Source of the DNA: Niallia taxi
Lineage (GTDB): Bacteria; Bacillota; Bacilli; Bacillales; Cytobacillaceae
Assembly: GCF_032818155.1 (NCBI RefSeq)
Contig: NZ_CP102589.1
Location: 2,714,001 to 2,778,000 of the forward strand
Length of the DNA: 64,000 nt
Direction of reading: 5' to 3'
A program made the translations under genes and the position numbers. Under the pieces are notes generated by a model, which was given only the letters and a program-made list of their open reading frames with translations, was not told the origin of the DNA and ran no database searches. The stretch's first letter is position 1. Each line of letters begins with the position of its first letter. Below, piece by piece: positions 35,827-42,888 of this stretch.

Positions 35827-36564
35827 ATGTTTCTAAAAAAAATAACCCTCCTTAAAGATGACATACCGCAAGTAAGCAGCTACCCCTTTTCCATTCCAGC
35901 CATTAAAGGCTTGCGGGAATTGGAATTGACAAATAAGGTGACGTTCTTTATTGGAGAGAACGGTTCGGGAAAGTCAACACTGCTTGAGGCTGTTGCCGAT
36001 AAATGCGGTTTTCATACGGCAGGAGGCGGAAAAAACAATTATTACGAAGTTCATTCTTCTCACTCTGATTTAGGTGACTATATTCGTTTATCTTGGATGC
36101 CTAAAATTACAAATGGCTTTTTTCTGCGAGCTGAATCCTTTTATCACTTTGCAACACTTCAGGATGAGCTGGAAAAGGATCCATTCACACGCACAGACTA
36201 CCGGGCATACGGCGGCAAGTCTCTGTTGCAGCAATCACACGGTGAATCCTTTTTATCGCTTTTTCAGCATCGATTCAATGGGCAAGCGATTTATTTGCTG
36301 GACGAACCAGAAGCAGCCCTCTCTCCGCAAAGACAATTAACATTTATCCGTATTTTGCATGATTTGGTGGAATATGAGGACTGCCAGTTTATCATTGCCA
36401 CACATTCCCCTATCCTGTTAGGCTATCCGAATGCTTCTATCTTGAACTTTGATGGTGGCGCAATAACAGAAACACAATATGAACAAACAGACAATTATCG
36501 ACTCACAAAATACTTTTTACAGCATCGGGAAAAAATGCTGAATGAACTGCTAAGAGATGATTAA
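35827..36564 (+). CDS. AAA/ABC-type ATPase of the SMC-like P-loop group
   Basis: 245 residues from the ATG at 35827 (AAAGGGGA site); the frame is open to 35647 but that part overlaps uvrX. Walker A FIGENGSGKSTLLEA (about 42-55), signature-like LLQQSHGESFLSLF, Walker B IYLLDEPEAALSPQRQ, and an H-loop ATHSPIL. Soluble, no membrane partner nearby. Single-domain relatives are annotated only as AAA family ATPases; some belong to defence or DNA-repair systems, but nothing here shows which. Confidence 0.85.
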   Translation: MFLKKITLLKDDIPQVSSYPFSIPAIKGLRELELTNKVTFFIGENGSGKSTLLEAVADKCGFHTAGGGKNNYYEVHSSHSDLGDYIRLSWMPKITNGFFLRAESFYHFATLQDELEKDPFTRTDYRAYGGKSLLQQSHGESFLSLFQHRFNGQAIYLLDEPEAALSPQRQLTFIRILHDLVEYEDCQFIIATHSPILLGYPNASILNFDGGAITETQYEQTDNYRLTKYFLQHREKMLNELLRDD

Positions 36565-36653
36565 AACCAAGCTAACAACAAACACACCCCTTGAGGGATA
36601 TTCTTCTAGGAATAGGAAAATATAAGAATATCTTCATCAACAAGGAGTCATTT

Positions 36654-37133
36654 ATGATTGGGATGCTAGCTGCCATTATTATTTTTAATGCTGTCACCTT
36701 TTTTATGAAAAAGCGTTTAACAGGAAACCAAATTTTGCATATATGGATGTTTACAATAGTATTGCAGCTCGTTTTTGATGTGTATATTGATTTGAAATAC
36801 CATGCTTATTGGTATTTATCAAAAGGAATAGACTGGATGGCAATCCCACAGCTTTTTTTGTTGGTGCCGCCGGTAAACATTATTTTCTTGAATTATTATC
36901 CATTCAAAAAAAAGGTTAAAACAAAAGCTATCTATATCGCCATATGGGTATGTGCGATCGTCCTTTACGAGCTGTTGACATTAATTCCAGAGCCATGGGG
37001 CTATTTTCATTATGGCTGGTGGCGAATTTGGTACTCCATCCTGCTAGATCCATTTTTGTTTATCATTTTAATCAAATACTATAAATTTATTTGCCGTTTG
37101 GAAGCAAAAGCTGAAAAGCATGCACCAACATAA
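36654..37133 (+). CDS. CBO0543-family membrane protein
   Basis: 159 residues from the ATG at 36654 behind AAGGAG; four to five membrane helices. RLTGNQILHIWMFTIVLQLVFDVYIDLKYHAYWYLSKGIDW and NIIFLNYYPF are typical of the CBO0543 family, found in spore-formers with unknown function. It ends about 130 bp before the c-di-GMP riboswitch. Confidence 0.8.
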   Translation: MIGMLAAIIIFNAVTFFMKKRLTGNQILHIWMFTIVLQLVFDVYIDLKYHAYWYLSKGIDWMAIPQLFLLVPPVNIIFLNYYPFKKKVKTKAIYIAIWVCAIVLYELLTLIPEPWGYFHYGWWRIWYSILLDPFLFIILIKYYKFICRLEAKAEKHAPT

Positions 37134-37267
37134 AAATGAGTCATTATTACCACATCAAAAAAAGTAAAAATTACACAACCGAAAATACCGCTAAAAAAGA
37201 CCCATTTTTCACATCGAACCAACTGGCATACTCCTTGACAATTTTTTGAATAATGATATAAAATTTA

Positions 37268-37345
37268 CTTGGGCAAATTTTACGAAAGTAAAAGACGCAA
37301 AGCCACGGGCCTAAAGCAAAAGCAATGGCAGCCGGGTTGCAGATA
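37268..37345 (+). ncRNA. Cyclic-di-GMP-I riboswitch (GEMM)
   Basis: The aptamer aligns with the GEMM-I consensus throughout: GGGCAAA, a P2 stem closed by the CGAAAG tetraloop, GACGCAAAGCC, GGGCCTAAA, then the P3 partner GGCAGCCGGGTTGC. P1 would form from GGGCAA and TTGC-type ends. Downstream, GGCTTTT at 37356-37362 can pair with AAAAGCC at 37401-37407 or with AAAGCC inside the aptamer (37299-37304), a plausible switch. There is no T-run, so control may be translational. The next gene is at 37467. Confidence 0.95.
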
Positions 37346-37466
37346 AAGAATGTGAGGCTTTTATTTTGTTTATGGAGTTACAATTAGCTAACTCCGACGC
37401 AAAAGCCTATAAAAAACAACACATTTCCTGTCTAATTGCCTTAATAAATTAGAAAAGAGGAAAAGT

Positions 37467-37652
37467 ATGTTTTATCCAACTGTTTTGAATGAAAAAACCA
37501 GTCTTCGTCATATCGTAAAAGATAGGCAATATTGCATGTGCGGGTCCAAGTACAACCCATATGCTACTCTTGAAAAACGAGATTTTAAGCGCATTGAATT
37601 CAAACAAGAACACGAAATTTCATGTCCTAGCTGCAAAAGGATGTCACATTAA
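37467..37652 (+). CDS. 61-residue Cys-rich protein under the c-di-GMP riboswitch
   Basis: ATG behind AGAGGAAAAG. It has two cysteine pairs, CMCGSKYNPYATLEK and CPSCKRMSH, spaced like a small zinc ribbon. No membrane segment or signal peptide, family not recognised. Position directly after the aptamer makes it the regulated gene; c-di-GMP targets in Bacilli are often motility, adhesion or exopolysaccharide genes, so a tiny zinc-type protein is unusual. Confidence 0.75.
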   Translation: MFYPTVLNEKTSLRHIVKDRQYCMCGSKYNPYATLEKRDFKRIEFKQEHEISCPSCKRMSH

Positions 37653-37690
37653 CACAGCGCAAAGATAATAAAAACGATAACAACCAGAAA

Positions 37691-37712
37691 GGGAGCTGAA
37701 GGATCAGCTCCC
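37691..37712 (+). terminator. Terminator after the riboswitch-controlled gene
   Basis: GGGAGCTGA/TCAGCTCCC stem with a 4-base loop followed by TTCTTCTATTT. It ends the riboswitch transcript. Confidence 0.85.
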
Positions 37713-37739
37713 TTCTTCTATTTGCACAAAAAAAGCATC

Positions 37740-37979
37740 TTAACGGATGCCAATAACATTCATATACTCTCTAAAGCTTACTAGTAAGTCTCTTTCTTCA
37801 TTATGCAATTCATAGCTTTTCATTCTTAGCTTATGTAATTCCTGGTGTAAGCTTTTATTTGCTGAATCACTTTGGAGCTGTTTCATAATTAAAATGGACT
37901 TAGCCTTCGCTTCAGATTGAGCTTTGGCTAATACTTTCATTTCATTGATAAAAGAATTCTCTTTTAGTATAGTAAACAC
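37740..37979 (-). CDS. Small helical hypothetical protein
   Basis: Up to 79 residues, all predicted helix, charged (VLAKAQSEAKAKSILIMKQLQ, HKLRMKSYELHNEERDLLVSF), no known motif. GTG at 37979 lies one base after AGGAGG, too close; the next in-frame start is ATG 13 codons later (37940). A perfect Shine-Dalgarno makes a real gene likely, but its start is open. It is transcribed toward the riboswitch gene. Confidence 0.55.
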   Translation of the reverse strand: MFTILKENSFINEMKVLAKAQSEAKAKSILIMKQLQSDSANKSLHQELHKLRMKSYELHNEERDLLVSFREYMNVIGIR

Positions 37980-38149
37980 CTCCTAAATTAGTTAATTCGA
38001 CACATCCAGCTATTCCCCTTTTTTTTCAATAGAAGTGAATGAAATACTTTAGTACTTTAAACCCAAAAACATTTTATTAATACAGGAAAAATATACCTTA
38101 TTCTCTTTAGAAGTAAAAGCTACAATAAAAGTAGACAAGCCTAGACATA

Positions 38150-38167
38150 CTCAAAAATATTTTTGAG
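38150..38167. repeat. 18-bp perfect palindrome over a Shine-Dalgarno site
   Basis: CTCAAAAATATTTTTGAG is its own complement. Its last bases are the first of the GAGGAGG that serves the 32-residue gene at 38178. It could be an operator or hide the ribosome site in RNA. Confidence 0.75.
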
Positions 38168-38177
38168 GAGGATTTCT

Positions 38178-38276
38178 ATGATTAAATCTTTTATTTGCTA
38201 TTTTCGCAGGTACCACAAATTTGATTATTACAATGACAAGTGTAAAACTTGCGGGAAGCTTAGAAAACGTCCTTAA
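38178..38276 (+). CDS. 32-residue Cys/Tyr-rich basic peptide
   Basis: Encodes a 32-residue peptide that begins MIKSFICYFRRYHKF and ends KCKTCGKLRKRP. The ATG is six bases after AGGAGG, and a terminator follows directly, so it looks like a complete monocistronic unit. CKTC is a single zinc-knuckle-like pair. No family is recognised. Short genes of this sort are often missed in annotation. Confidence 0.6.
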   Translation: MIKSFICYFRRYHKFDYYNDKCKTCGKLRKRP

Positions 38277-38282
38277 AAGTAT

Positions 38283-38308
38283 AGAGCCTTTATTGAGCTC
38301 TTTTTTTT
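38283..38308 (+). terminator. Terminator of the 32-residue gene
   Basis: AGAGC/GCTCT stem around a 9-base loop followed by eight T, six bases after the stop codon. Confidence 0.75.
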
Positions 38309-38401
38309 GCAAAAATGCCCCCATAAATTTTTGTAATGATGTTTAAGCAGACAAGCAGTAGGGAAATAATGGAGTGTATAATGCTACAGGAGGTGTTTAG
38401 T

Positions 38402-38590
38402 ATGTCTTCCTTAAGACTCCTTAGTGATAAATCCTTGCTATTTGCCTATAGACATGCACAGCGTTTAAAACTAGACATGGAATTTATTACAATGCTGAAA
38501 CAGGAAATAACCGAGCGAAAGCTAATTCATATTGTCTTTAACAAAAACACAAAAATTCTCTATAATCAACATAATAAAGAGGATAGTTAA
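38402..38590 (+). CDS. Sda-like sporulation checkpoint protein
   Basis: 62 residues from the ATG at 38402, seven bases after AGGAGG. LRLLSDKSLLFAYRHAQRLKLD then FITMLKQEITERKLIH reproduce the helical hairpin of Sda (LSDELLIESY..A..L.L...FI.L...EI.RR.L). Sda binds histidine kinase KinA and blocks entry to sporulation when replication is disturbed. This protein is about 16 residues longer at the C-terminus (NKNTKILYNQHNKED), which is odd. No DnaA boxes were identified before it. Confidence 0.78.
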   Translation: MSSLRLLSDKSLLFAYRHAQRLKLDMEFITMLKQEITERKLIHIVFNKNTKILYNQHNKEDS

Positions 38591-38682
38591 AATATATTGC
38601 GATTGCATTTTGGCAGAATCTAACCAAAAAATATTTTTGTAAAAGCAGAATAAAAATATTTTAATTCCTCATACTATTATTA

Positions 38683-38771
38683 GGACTTGTAGCTCAAAGA
38701 ATAGAGCAACCGAGTTGTTCCAACAGAGAAGCAGCTTGTGTATCTTGCGGGTTCAAATCCCGCCAAGTCCT
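38683..38771 (+). tRNA. Non-canonical tRNA-like RNA
   Basis: Acceptor arms GGACTTG/CAAGTCC (7 bp) with discriminator T, TA at positions 8-9, D-stem GCTC/GAGC, and a standard T-arm GCGGG-TTCAAAT-CCCGC. The D-loop (AAAGAATA) lacks the usual GG. Between the D-stem and T-arm are 39 bases; scanning every register, I find no 5-bp stem with a 7-base loop, so no anticodon can be named. No CCA is encoded. It is followed by a strong terminator. It may be a tRNA-like small RNA of the tRNA-Other kind seen in the B. cereus group, or a decayed class II tRNA. Confidence 0.65.
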
Positions 38772-38817
38772 AATAGCTTACCTATATTGCTTCTATTCGT
38801 AGAAGTACACTATATAA

Positions 38818-38848
38818 AAACGCCTTTTCTTTTGGAAAAGGCGTTTTT
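38818..38848 (+). terminator. Terminator after the tRNA-like gene
   Basis: AAACGCCTTTTC/GAAAAGGCGTTT stem with a 5-base loop and T6. No protein gene lies between it and the tRNA-like element, so it most likely ends that transcript. Confidence 0.92.
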
Positions 38849-39112
38849 TGATACTATATTTTACCATTCCCCGGGAAATTCACAAGGCTTTTCTACCTTA
38901 TTTTATTAAAATGGTTTGTACTTGATTTGGCTTTATACAAATGGATATGGTATAGAGCCTATCGCTAATATGCTAAGTACATTAAAAAAACCCAAAATTT
39001 GTTCCTTAGAAATGAACGAAAGTTTTTGGCGAGTCGCTTTACACCGAATGTAAACTTTATTCCGAGCAAATCTATTTGCAGTCTGTATTTGAGCTGTAAA
39101 AGCAGTATAGGT

Positions 39113-39658
39113 TTACACTCGTTCTATACTTCGCTTCCAAATCATATGATGTGCGCCATTCCCCCAATAATCCTTTAACAAATAGTCAGGTTCGCCGAGT
39201 TTTTTCGTCCAGATTTTTTGAGCGATTGCATAGCCGCTGTCTAAACAATAGTGATGAATTTCTCTTATTTCCAAAGTACGGATAATGGCGTTAAGTAGCA
39301 TTGTGCCAATCCCTTTATTTTGGTAATTAGGATGAACAAATGCAGTACCAATCTCCATATAACCGGCTAATGCTCCATTTGTTTCCATTACAATAAGGGA
39401 GCTTGCTGGCCCATATGCAATGCAGCCAAGTAAATTCCCACTCTGTTTGTCCACTGCAGTTAAAAAATGTCTCTCTATCCCGCCGCTCGCAAAATCCGCT
39501 GAAAGATGCTCCCGCTTTTCCTTACATTCCTGCTCATAATCCTCAGTAAGCTCCTCTAAACCATTTATGATAAATGTATCTTTCAGAACAAAATCAAAAA
39601 AAGCAAATAGTTCTTCCTTATCCGATATTTGCGGCCTTCTTATTTCCACCGAAAGCAT
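39113..39658 (-). CDS. GNAT-family N-acetyltransferase
   Basis: 181 residues; ATG after GGGAG. GNAT fold with acetyl-CoA loop TAFVHPNYQNKGIGTMLLNAII (R/Q-x-x-G-x-G as QNKGIG) and a C-terminal block with an aromatic-rich end (LLKDYWGNGAHHMIWKR). The substrate is unknown. Confidence 0.87.
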   Translation of the reverse strand: MLSVEIRRPQISDKEELFAFFDFVLKDTFIINGLEELTEDYEQECKEKREHLSADFASGGIERHFLTAVDKQSGNLLGCIAYGPASSLIVMETNGALAGYMEIGTAFVHPNYQNKGIGTMLLNAIIRTLEIREIHHYCLDSGYAIAQKIWTKKLGEPDYLLKDYWGNGAHHMIWKRSIERV

Positions 39659-39808
39659 ATAACCACTCCCTAAACTCCATATTTGTTCTAGTGTAATACT
39701 TTTTCAGTTATATATAAATAGAAGAAAAACAAGACCGTTTCTCCTCATAAAAACAGCTTGTATGTTTTTACAAATAATGTAATAGTAAAGAAAAAGGAGC
39801 TGTTAGTA

Positions 39809-39937
39809 ATGAAAATGGCTTGTGGAATATTTCGTTTTGCTGAAGAAATAATTGCTTGCCGCTGCAAAAATGAGTGCATGGGCGTCCTTCGAGGGAAAAT
39901 GGCGGAAATTCTAGTTAATGGGGTGGCAGAAAAATGA
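39809..39937 (+). CDS. 42-residue Cys-containing peptide
   Basis: ATG behind AAAAAGGAG. The peptide begins MKMACGIFRFAEEIIAC and contains RCKNECMGVLRGK; four cysteines in the first 23 residues. Its stop overlaps the ATG of the next gene (ATGA), so both are made from one transcript and translation is coupled. Family not recognised. Confidence 0.55.
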   Translation: MKMACGIFRFAEEIIACRCKNECMGVLRGKMAEILVNGVAEK

Positions 39938-40200
39938 TACCATCACCTCTACCTTGGTACTTGAGGGAAAAAGCACTTTTTATTATTTGCTTTTTAGTAC
40001 CACCAATAGCATATATCATTGTTATAGGAAATAAAAAGAAACTAGAAAGAAAACGCTACTTAGAGTATTTAACATTAGCGACAATAATAGTGAGCATATG
40101 GCTTTTAAAGTTTACTCCTGGCCTTATCCGAATTACCGTCTTATTTACCATCATCCTCATACTCCTATATCGCCGTATAAAAAAGACAAAGAAGAAATAA
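39934..40200 (+). CDS. Small membrane protein coupled to the 42-residue peptide
   Basis: 88 residues with three predicted membrane helices (LFIICFLVPPIAYIIVIG, LTLATIIVSIWLL, ITVLFTIILILLY) and a very basic tail RRIKKTKKK that is encoded in the terminator stem. Its ATG overlaps the previous stop. Unknown function. Confidence 0.6.
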   Translation: MIPSPLPWYLREKALFIICFLVPPIAYIIVIGNKKKLERKRYLEYLTLATIIVSIWLLKFTPGLIRITVLFTIILILLYRRIKKTKKK

Positions 40201-40223
40201 ATCATGCTTTCTTCTTTGTCTTT
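40182..40223. terminator. Bidirectional terminator overlapping a coding end
   Basis: Sixteen-base perfect arms (AAAGACAAAGAAGAAA and complement) around a 10-base loop. The left arm encodes the Lys-rich end of the 88-residue protein. Confidence 0.85.
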
Positions 40224-40249
40224 GTCTTTGTCTTCTTTTATAAGTATGC

Positions 40250-40549
40250 TTACGGTTCAGAAATGCCCAGTGCTAATAGCAGTAATAAAACAAAGCCTGT
40301 CATGAAAACAAAAAAGACAGAATTAGCCAAAATACTAAAAATGACAACAGGTTTAATTTTCGTTCTTATTCCAATTACCATCGCAACAATAAACCCAATA
40401 TCGATCAGAAAGTAAATGGCAATAACAATCCACAAGTTTACGTTTGGGATTAACCTTGACAGCACGAGAACTAGAAATGCAGCAATAACTAAGGAAACCG
40501 TTAAAGCTAAAGGATTTATTCTCGATAGATTTTTGTCATTCAAAATCAC
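40250..40549 (-). CDS. Small membrane protein, unrecognised
   Basis: About 99 residues. Three membrane helices (LTVSLVIAAFLVLVLSRLI, IVIAIYFLIDIGFIVAMVI, IFSILANSVFFVFMTGFVLLLLLAL). The frame is open from 40582, but GAGAGGGGA precedes the GTG at 40549 and the TTG at 40543, so one of these is likely the start. No family recognised. Confidence 0.6.
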   Translation of the reverse strand: MILNDKNLSRINPLALTVSLVIAAFLVLVLSRLIPNVNLWIVIAIYFLIDIGFIVAMVIGIRTKIKPVVIFSILANSVFFVFMTGFVLLLLLALGISEP

Positions 40550-40648
40550 ATTCCCCTCTCTCTTCATATGTAATTTTATCAAAAAAATGTATATTTTCCC
40601 ATCCAGAACTTATGATTCACTATTTTTTATTAAGGAGGTATGTGCAGA

Positions 40649-41053
40649 TTGTCGTTAATTAAGGGAAATCCACTAAAAATCGTATTAATCAATACCGTGA
40701 TTATTTGGTTAAGCCAATTTTTATTAATGCACACCAAATTATCCATTTTGCCTTTTCACCTTGGCTTCACTGCATTAATTTTTTTGCCTATAAATACCTT
40801 AATAAGATTGAGTAAAATAAAGCTCGACCTTTACCAACATTGGTTAAGTATTTACATAGGATTTTTTTGTTCCACTGTTATTTTTTATGTTATAGAAGCT
40901 TTATTATTAGATAGTCTAAGTGATTCTCCACCTGGCGAACCATACTTTGATTTATTTTTAATTGTTTTCATTTATGGATTTTTACAACTTTTAATTTTCA
41001 TATTTATCAATGGTGTTTCCTATATTATTAATGTGTCTACAAATAAATTCTGA
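40649..41053 (+). CDS. Membrane protein, unrecognised
   Basis: About 134 residues with four hydrophobic segments (VLINTVIIWLSQFLLMH, HLGFTALIFLPINTLI, WLSIYIGFFCSTVIFYVIEALLL, YFDLFLIVFIYGFLQLLIFIFI). The ATG at 40640 is 1 base after AAGGAGG; the in-frame TTG at 40649 is better spaced, so I use it. Orientation is away from the preceding gene. Confidence 0.6.
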   Translation: MSLIKGNPLKIVLINTVIIWLSQFLLMHTKLSILPFHLGFTALIFLPINTLIRLSKIKLDLYQHWLSIYIGFFCSTVIFYVIEALLLDSLSDSPPGEPYFDLFLIVFIYGFLQLLIFIFINGVSYIINVSTNKF

Positions 41054-41160
41054 TAACAGATGCAAGCACTACTATCAGCAACTGTTCTATTTATTACCAG
41101 TTTTATATTTTTTAGCGTACTAGATTCAGCTCCCTTGAAAGCTTAATCTATTAAATGAAC

Positions 41161-41186
41161 GTTTAACGGAATAATGAACCGGGTAC
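41161..41186 (+). promoter_or_regulatory. Sigma-B-type promoter of csbD
   Basis: GTTTAA and GGGTAC separated by 14 bp, matching the general-stress consensus GTTTAA-N12-14-GGGTAT but for the last base, 36 bp before csbD. Confidence 0.8.
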
Positions 41187-41221
41187 AAATTAATATAACA
41201 AGTTAAAAGGAGTGTATAACA

Positions 41222-41416
41222 ATGGCAGAAAATAAACAAAGTGTTGCGGATAAAGTAAAAAGTGGAGTATCTAAAGTAAAAGGTGAAGTGAAAGATCAGA
41301 TTGGTAACGCAAAAGGCGATAAGAGTATGCAAGCTGATGGTAAAAAGGATAAAGTCAAAGGTAAAGTACAGGAAACAACAGGTAAACTTAAAGAGGATTC
41401 CGACCATAAGTATTAA
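41222..41416 (+). CDS. csbD: CsbD-family general stress protein
   Basis: 64 residues, Lys/Asp-rich and without hydrophobic core. Repeats of the type DKVKSGVSKVKGEVKDQIGNAKGD and DKVKGKVQETTGKLKED are the CsbD signature. The family is induced by sigma-B in B. subtilis; molecular function unknown, probably disordered. AAAGGAG precedes the ATG and a terminator follows. Confidence 0.92.
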   Translation: MAENKQSVADKVKSGVSKVKGEVKDQIGNAKGDKSMQADGKKDKVKGKVQETTGKLKEDSDHKY

Positions 41417-41420
41417 AAAA

Positions 41421-41449
41421 AGCAGCTGCCGTTTGGCAGCTATTTTTTT
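41421..41449 (+). terminator. Terminator of csbD
   Basis: AGCTGCC/GGCAGCT stem, 4-base loop, then ATTTTTTT. Confidence 0.88.
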
Positions 41450-41762
41450 AATACTTGTCTATCTCTTTAAGTGACCTGACCACTTCCGTTCAATAGTAAA
41501 TCGCCAAACACCTCTTTATAGTAACTAATAATCTATTACTATCCATACATAAAAATCCATAACTATTTTAATAGCATTATTTTTTTTCAGTTAAATATTG
41601 TATAATCTCTTATAATAAATGCGATGAAAAGAAGAGTAAGTGTGCTAAAGCATAGAACTCCAGTTGCTGAGAAAGAGGATGTAATGGCACCAGAAGCGGA
41701 AGTGATTATTATTTTAATTGTTGATTGTCGTACAAAAGACTTTCATTTAGAAGTATTTTGCT

Positions 41763-42003
41763 AACGTTTGTGCCCACCGACTAACCCTGAACTTTGTATT
41801 GGCATCCCACCAGGTTGAAACTGCTCATAGTAAATTACTTATCCACTTTAATATTAAATTTTCCTCTTGTTTCCCCTAATAACTCTTCTACACGACTACG
41901 GTCATTAGGATACTTCTCCAAATACAGCTCGCAATCTTCTAATAGATACTTATAAAATGTATCGTAATCTAAAACAAATTGTACATCTTCGTCCACTGCA
42001 GGT
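41763..42003 (-). pseudogene. Remnants of one or two genes
   Basis: The minus strand codes FVLDYDTFYKYLLEDCELYL-EKYPNDRSRVEELLGETRG and a stop at 41835, but no start with a ribosome site exists upstream and the frame is closed soon before it. After the stop another frame codes EQFQPGGMPIQSSGLVGGHK and ends at 41763. Both read like C-termini of real proteins whose 5' parts are gone. Families not recognised. The stretch 41450-42090 holds nothing else I can support. Confidence 0.4.
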
Positions 42004-42093
42004 TCATCAAAATAGGAGGTTATTATACTGTCAATTGTGAAACTAGTAAGACTGCTATAACATTACGAACCAAATATAAATACTACGAAAGTA

Positions 42094-42141
42094 AAAAAGC
42101 TGAAAACATGCAAAGAATAGTCTGCATGTTTTCAGCTTTTT
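42094..42141 (-). terminator. Terminator of cwlJ
   Basis: A 19-bp stem (AAAAAGCTGAAAACATGCA with its complement) around a 10-base loop, with a T-run on the minus strand, ten bases after the cwlJ stop. Confidence 0.92.
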
Positions 42142-42150
42142 ATTATCTTC

Positions 42151-42591
42151 TCATCCTCTATAAACACTATCACATGTACCTGGTGCAGGTTCATAAAAGC
42201 AATGTTGTTTAAATTGACCTGTAAAAGGTTGATTGTACCATGTTTGAGGACAATCACCACTTGGGTTAAAGTACCATAAAGCAAATTTCGCTGGGTGATT
42301 TCTCCAAAACTTCAAATTTTGCCGTGCTAATCTCCTTTCTGAATCTCTTGCCCTTTGATAAAATACATTGCCTTTTTGCACTGCTTCAAACGAGTAATTT
42401 CCCCCTTGTACTTGAAAAATGACTTGTTCAATCGTTCTTAAATCTTTAAAGTCAATACAATTTGCTACAAGTCGGTTCACTATTACATTTCCAACATAAA
42501 GCATTCCTTGGTTTCCTTCACCCTCAGCTTCCGCTCTCATCATTCTCGCCATTAAGTCAACGTCAGCATCTCTAAATGCAACTCTTGCCAT
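42151..42591 (-). CDS. cwlJ: Spore cortex-lytic hydrolase CwlJ
   Basis: 146 residues, matching B. subtilis CwlJ along its length: DVDLMARMMRAEAEGEGNQGMLYVGNVIVNRL with the catalytic glutamate, YQRARDSERRLARQ, and PAKFALWYFNPSGDCPQTWYNQP. Degrades cortex peptidoglycan during germination, triggered by Ca-DPA. It needs GerQ, which in B. subtilis is downstream, but no gerQ follows here. GGAGGTGG precedes the ATG. Confidence 0.93.
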   Translation of the reverse strand: MARVAFRDADVDLMARMMRAEAEGEGNQGMLYVGNVIVNRLVANCIDFKDLRTIEQVIFQVQGGNYSFEAVQKGNVFYQRARDSERRLARQNLKFWRNHPAKFALWYFNPSGDCPQTWYNQPFTGQFKQHCFYEPAPGTCDSVYRG

Positions 42592-42888
42592 TTTTCCACC
42601 TCCATAATATTGTATGTGTATGAAAAAACAGCTAGTTTATATGACCTTGTTTATAAATTTTCATTGAATACTTATTAGCTACCTCTTACAGCTATGGAGA
42701 ATTCTCCGTTAGGCATGAATCATTTCCCTGTCCTAATGCATTAACACCATTTTTAGCATTAATTTGTTACATAATTGAGTGAATACTATAAATTATTTTG
42801 AAATCAGAATACTCCATTCTTGAACGAAAAAATTATTAATTCTATAATATTTAGGTAAGCGAACTTTTTTGTAATAGGGGGATTTAAT

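Noticed and set aside
41580..41764. A possible T-box leader (GCGATGAAAAGAAGAGTAAGT opening) and a 46-codon frame
   Set aside because: The opening resembles T-box leaders, but there is no TGGNACCGCG box, no terminator and no downstream synthetase or amino-acid gene. The frame has no ribosome site.
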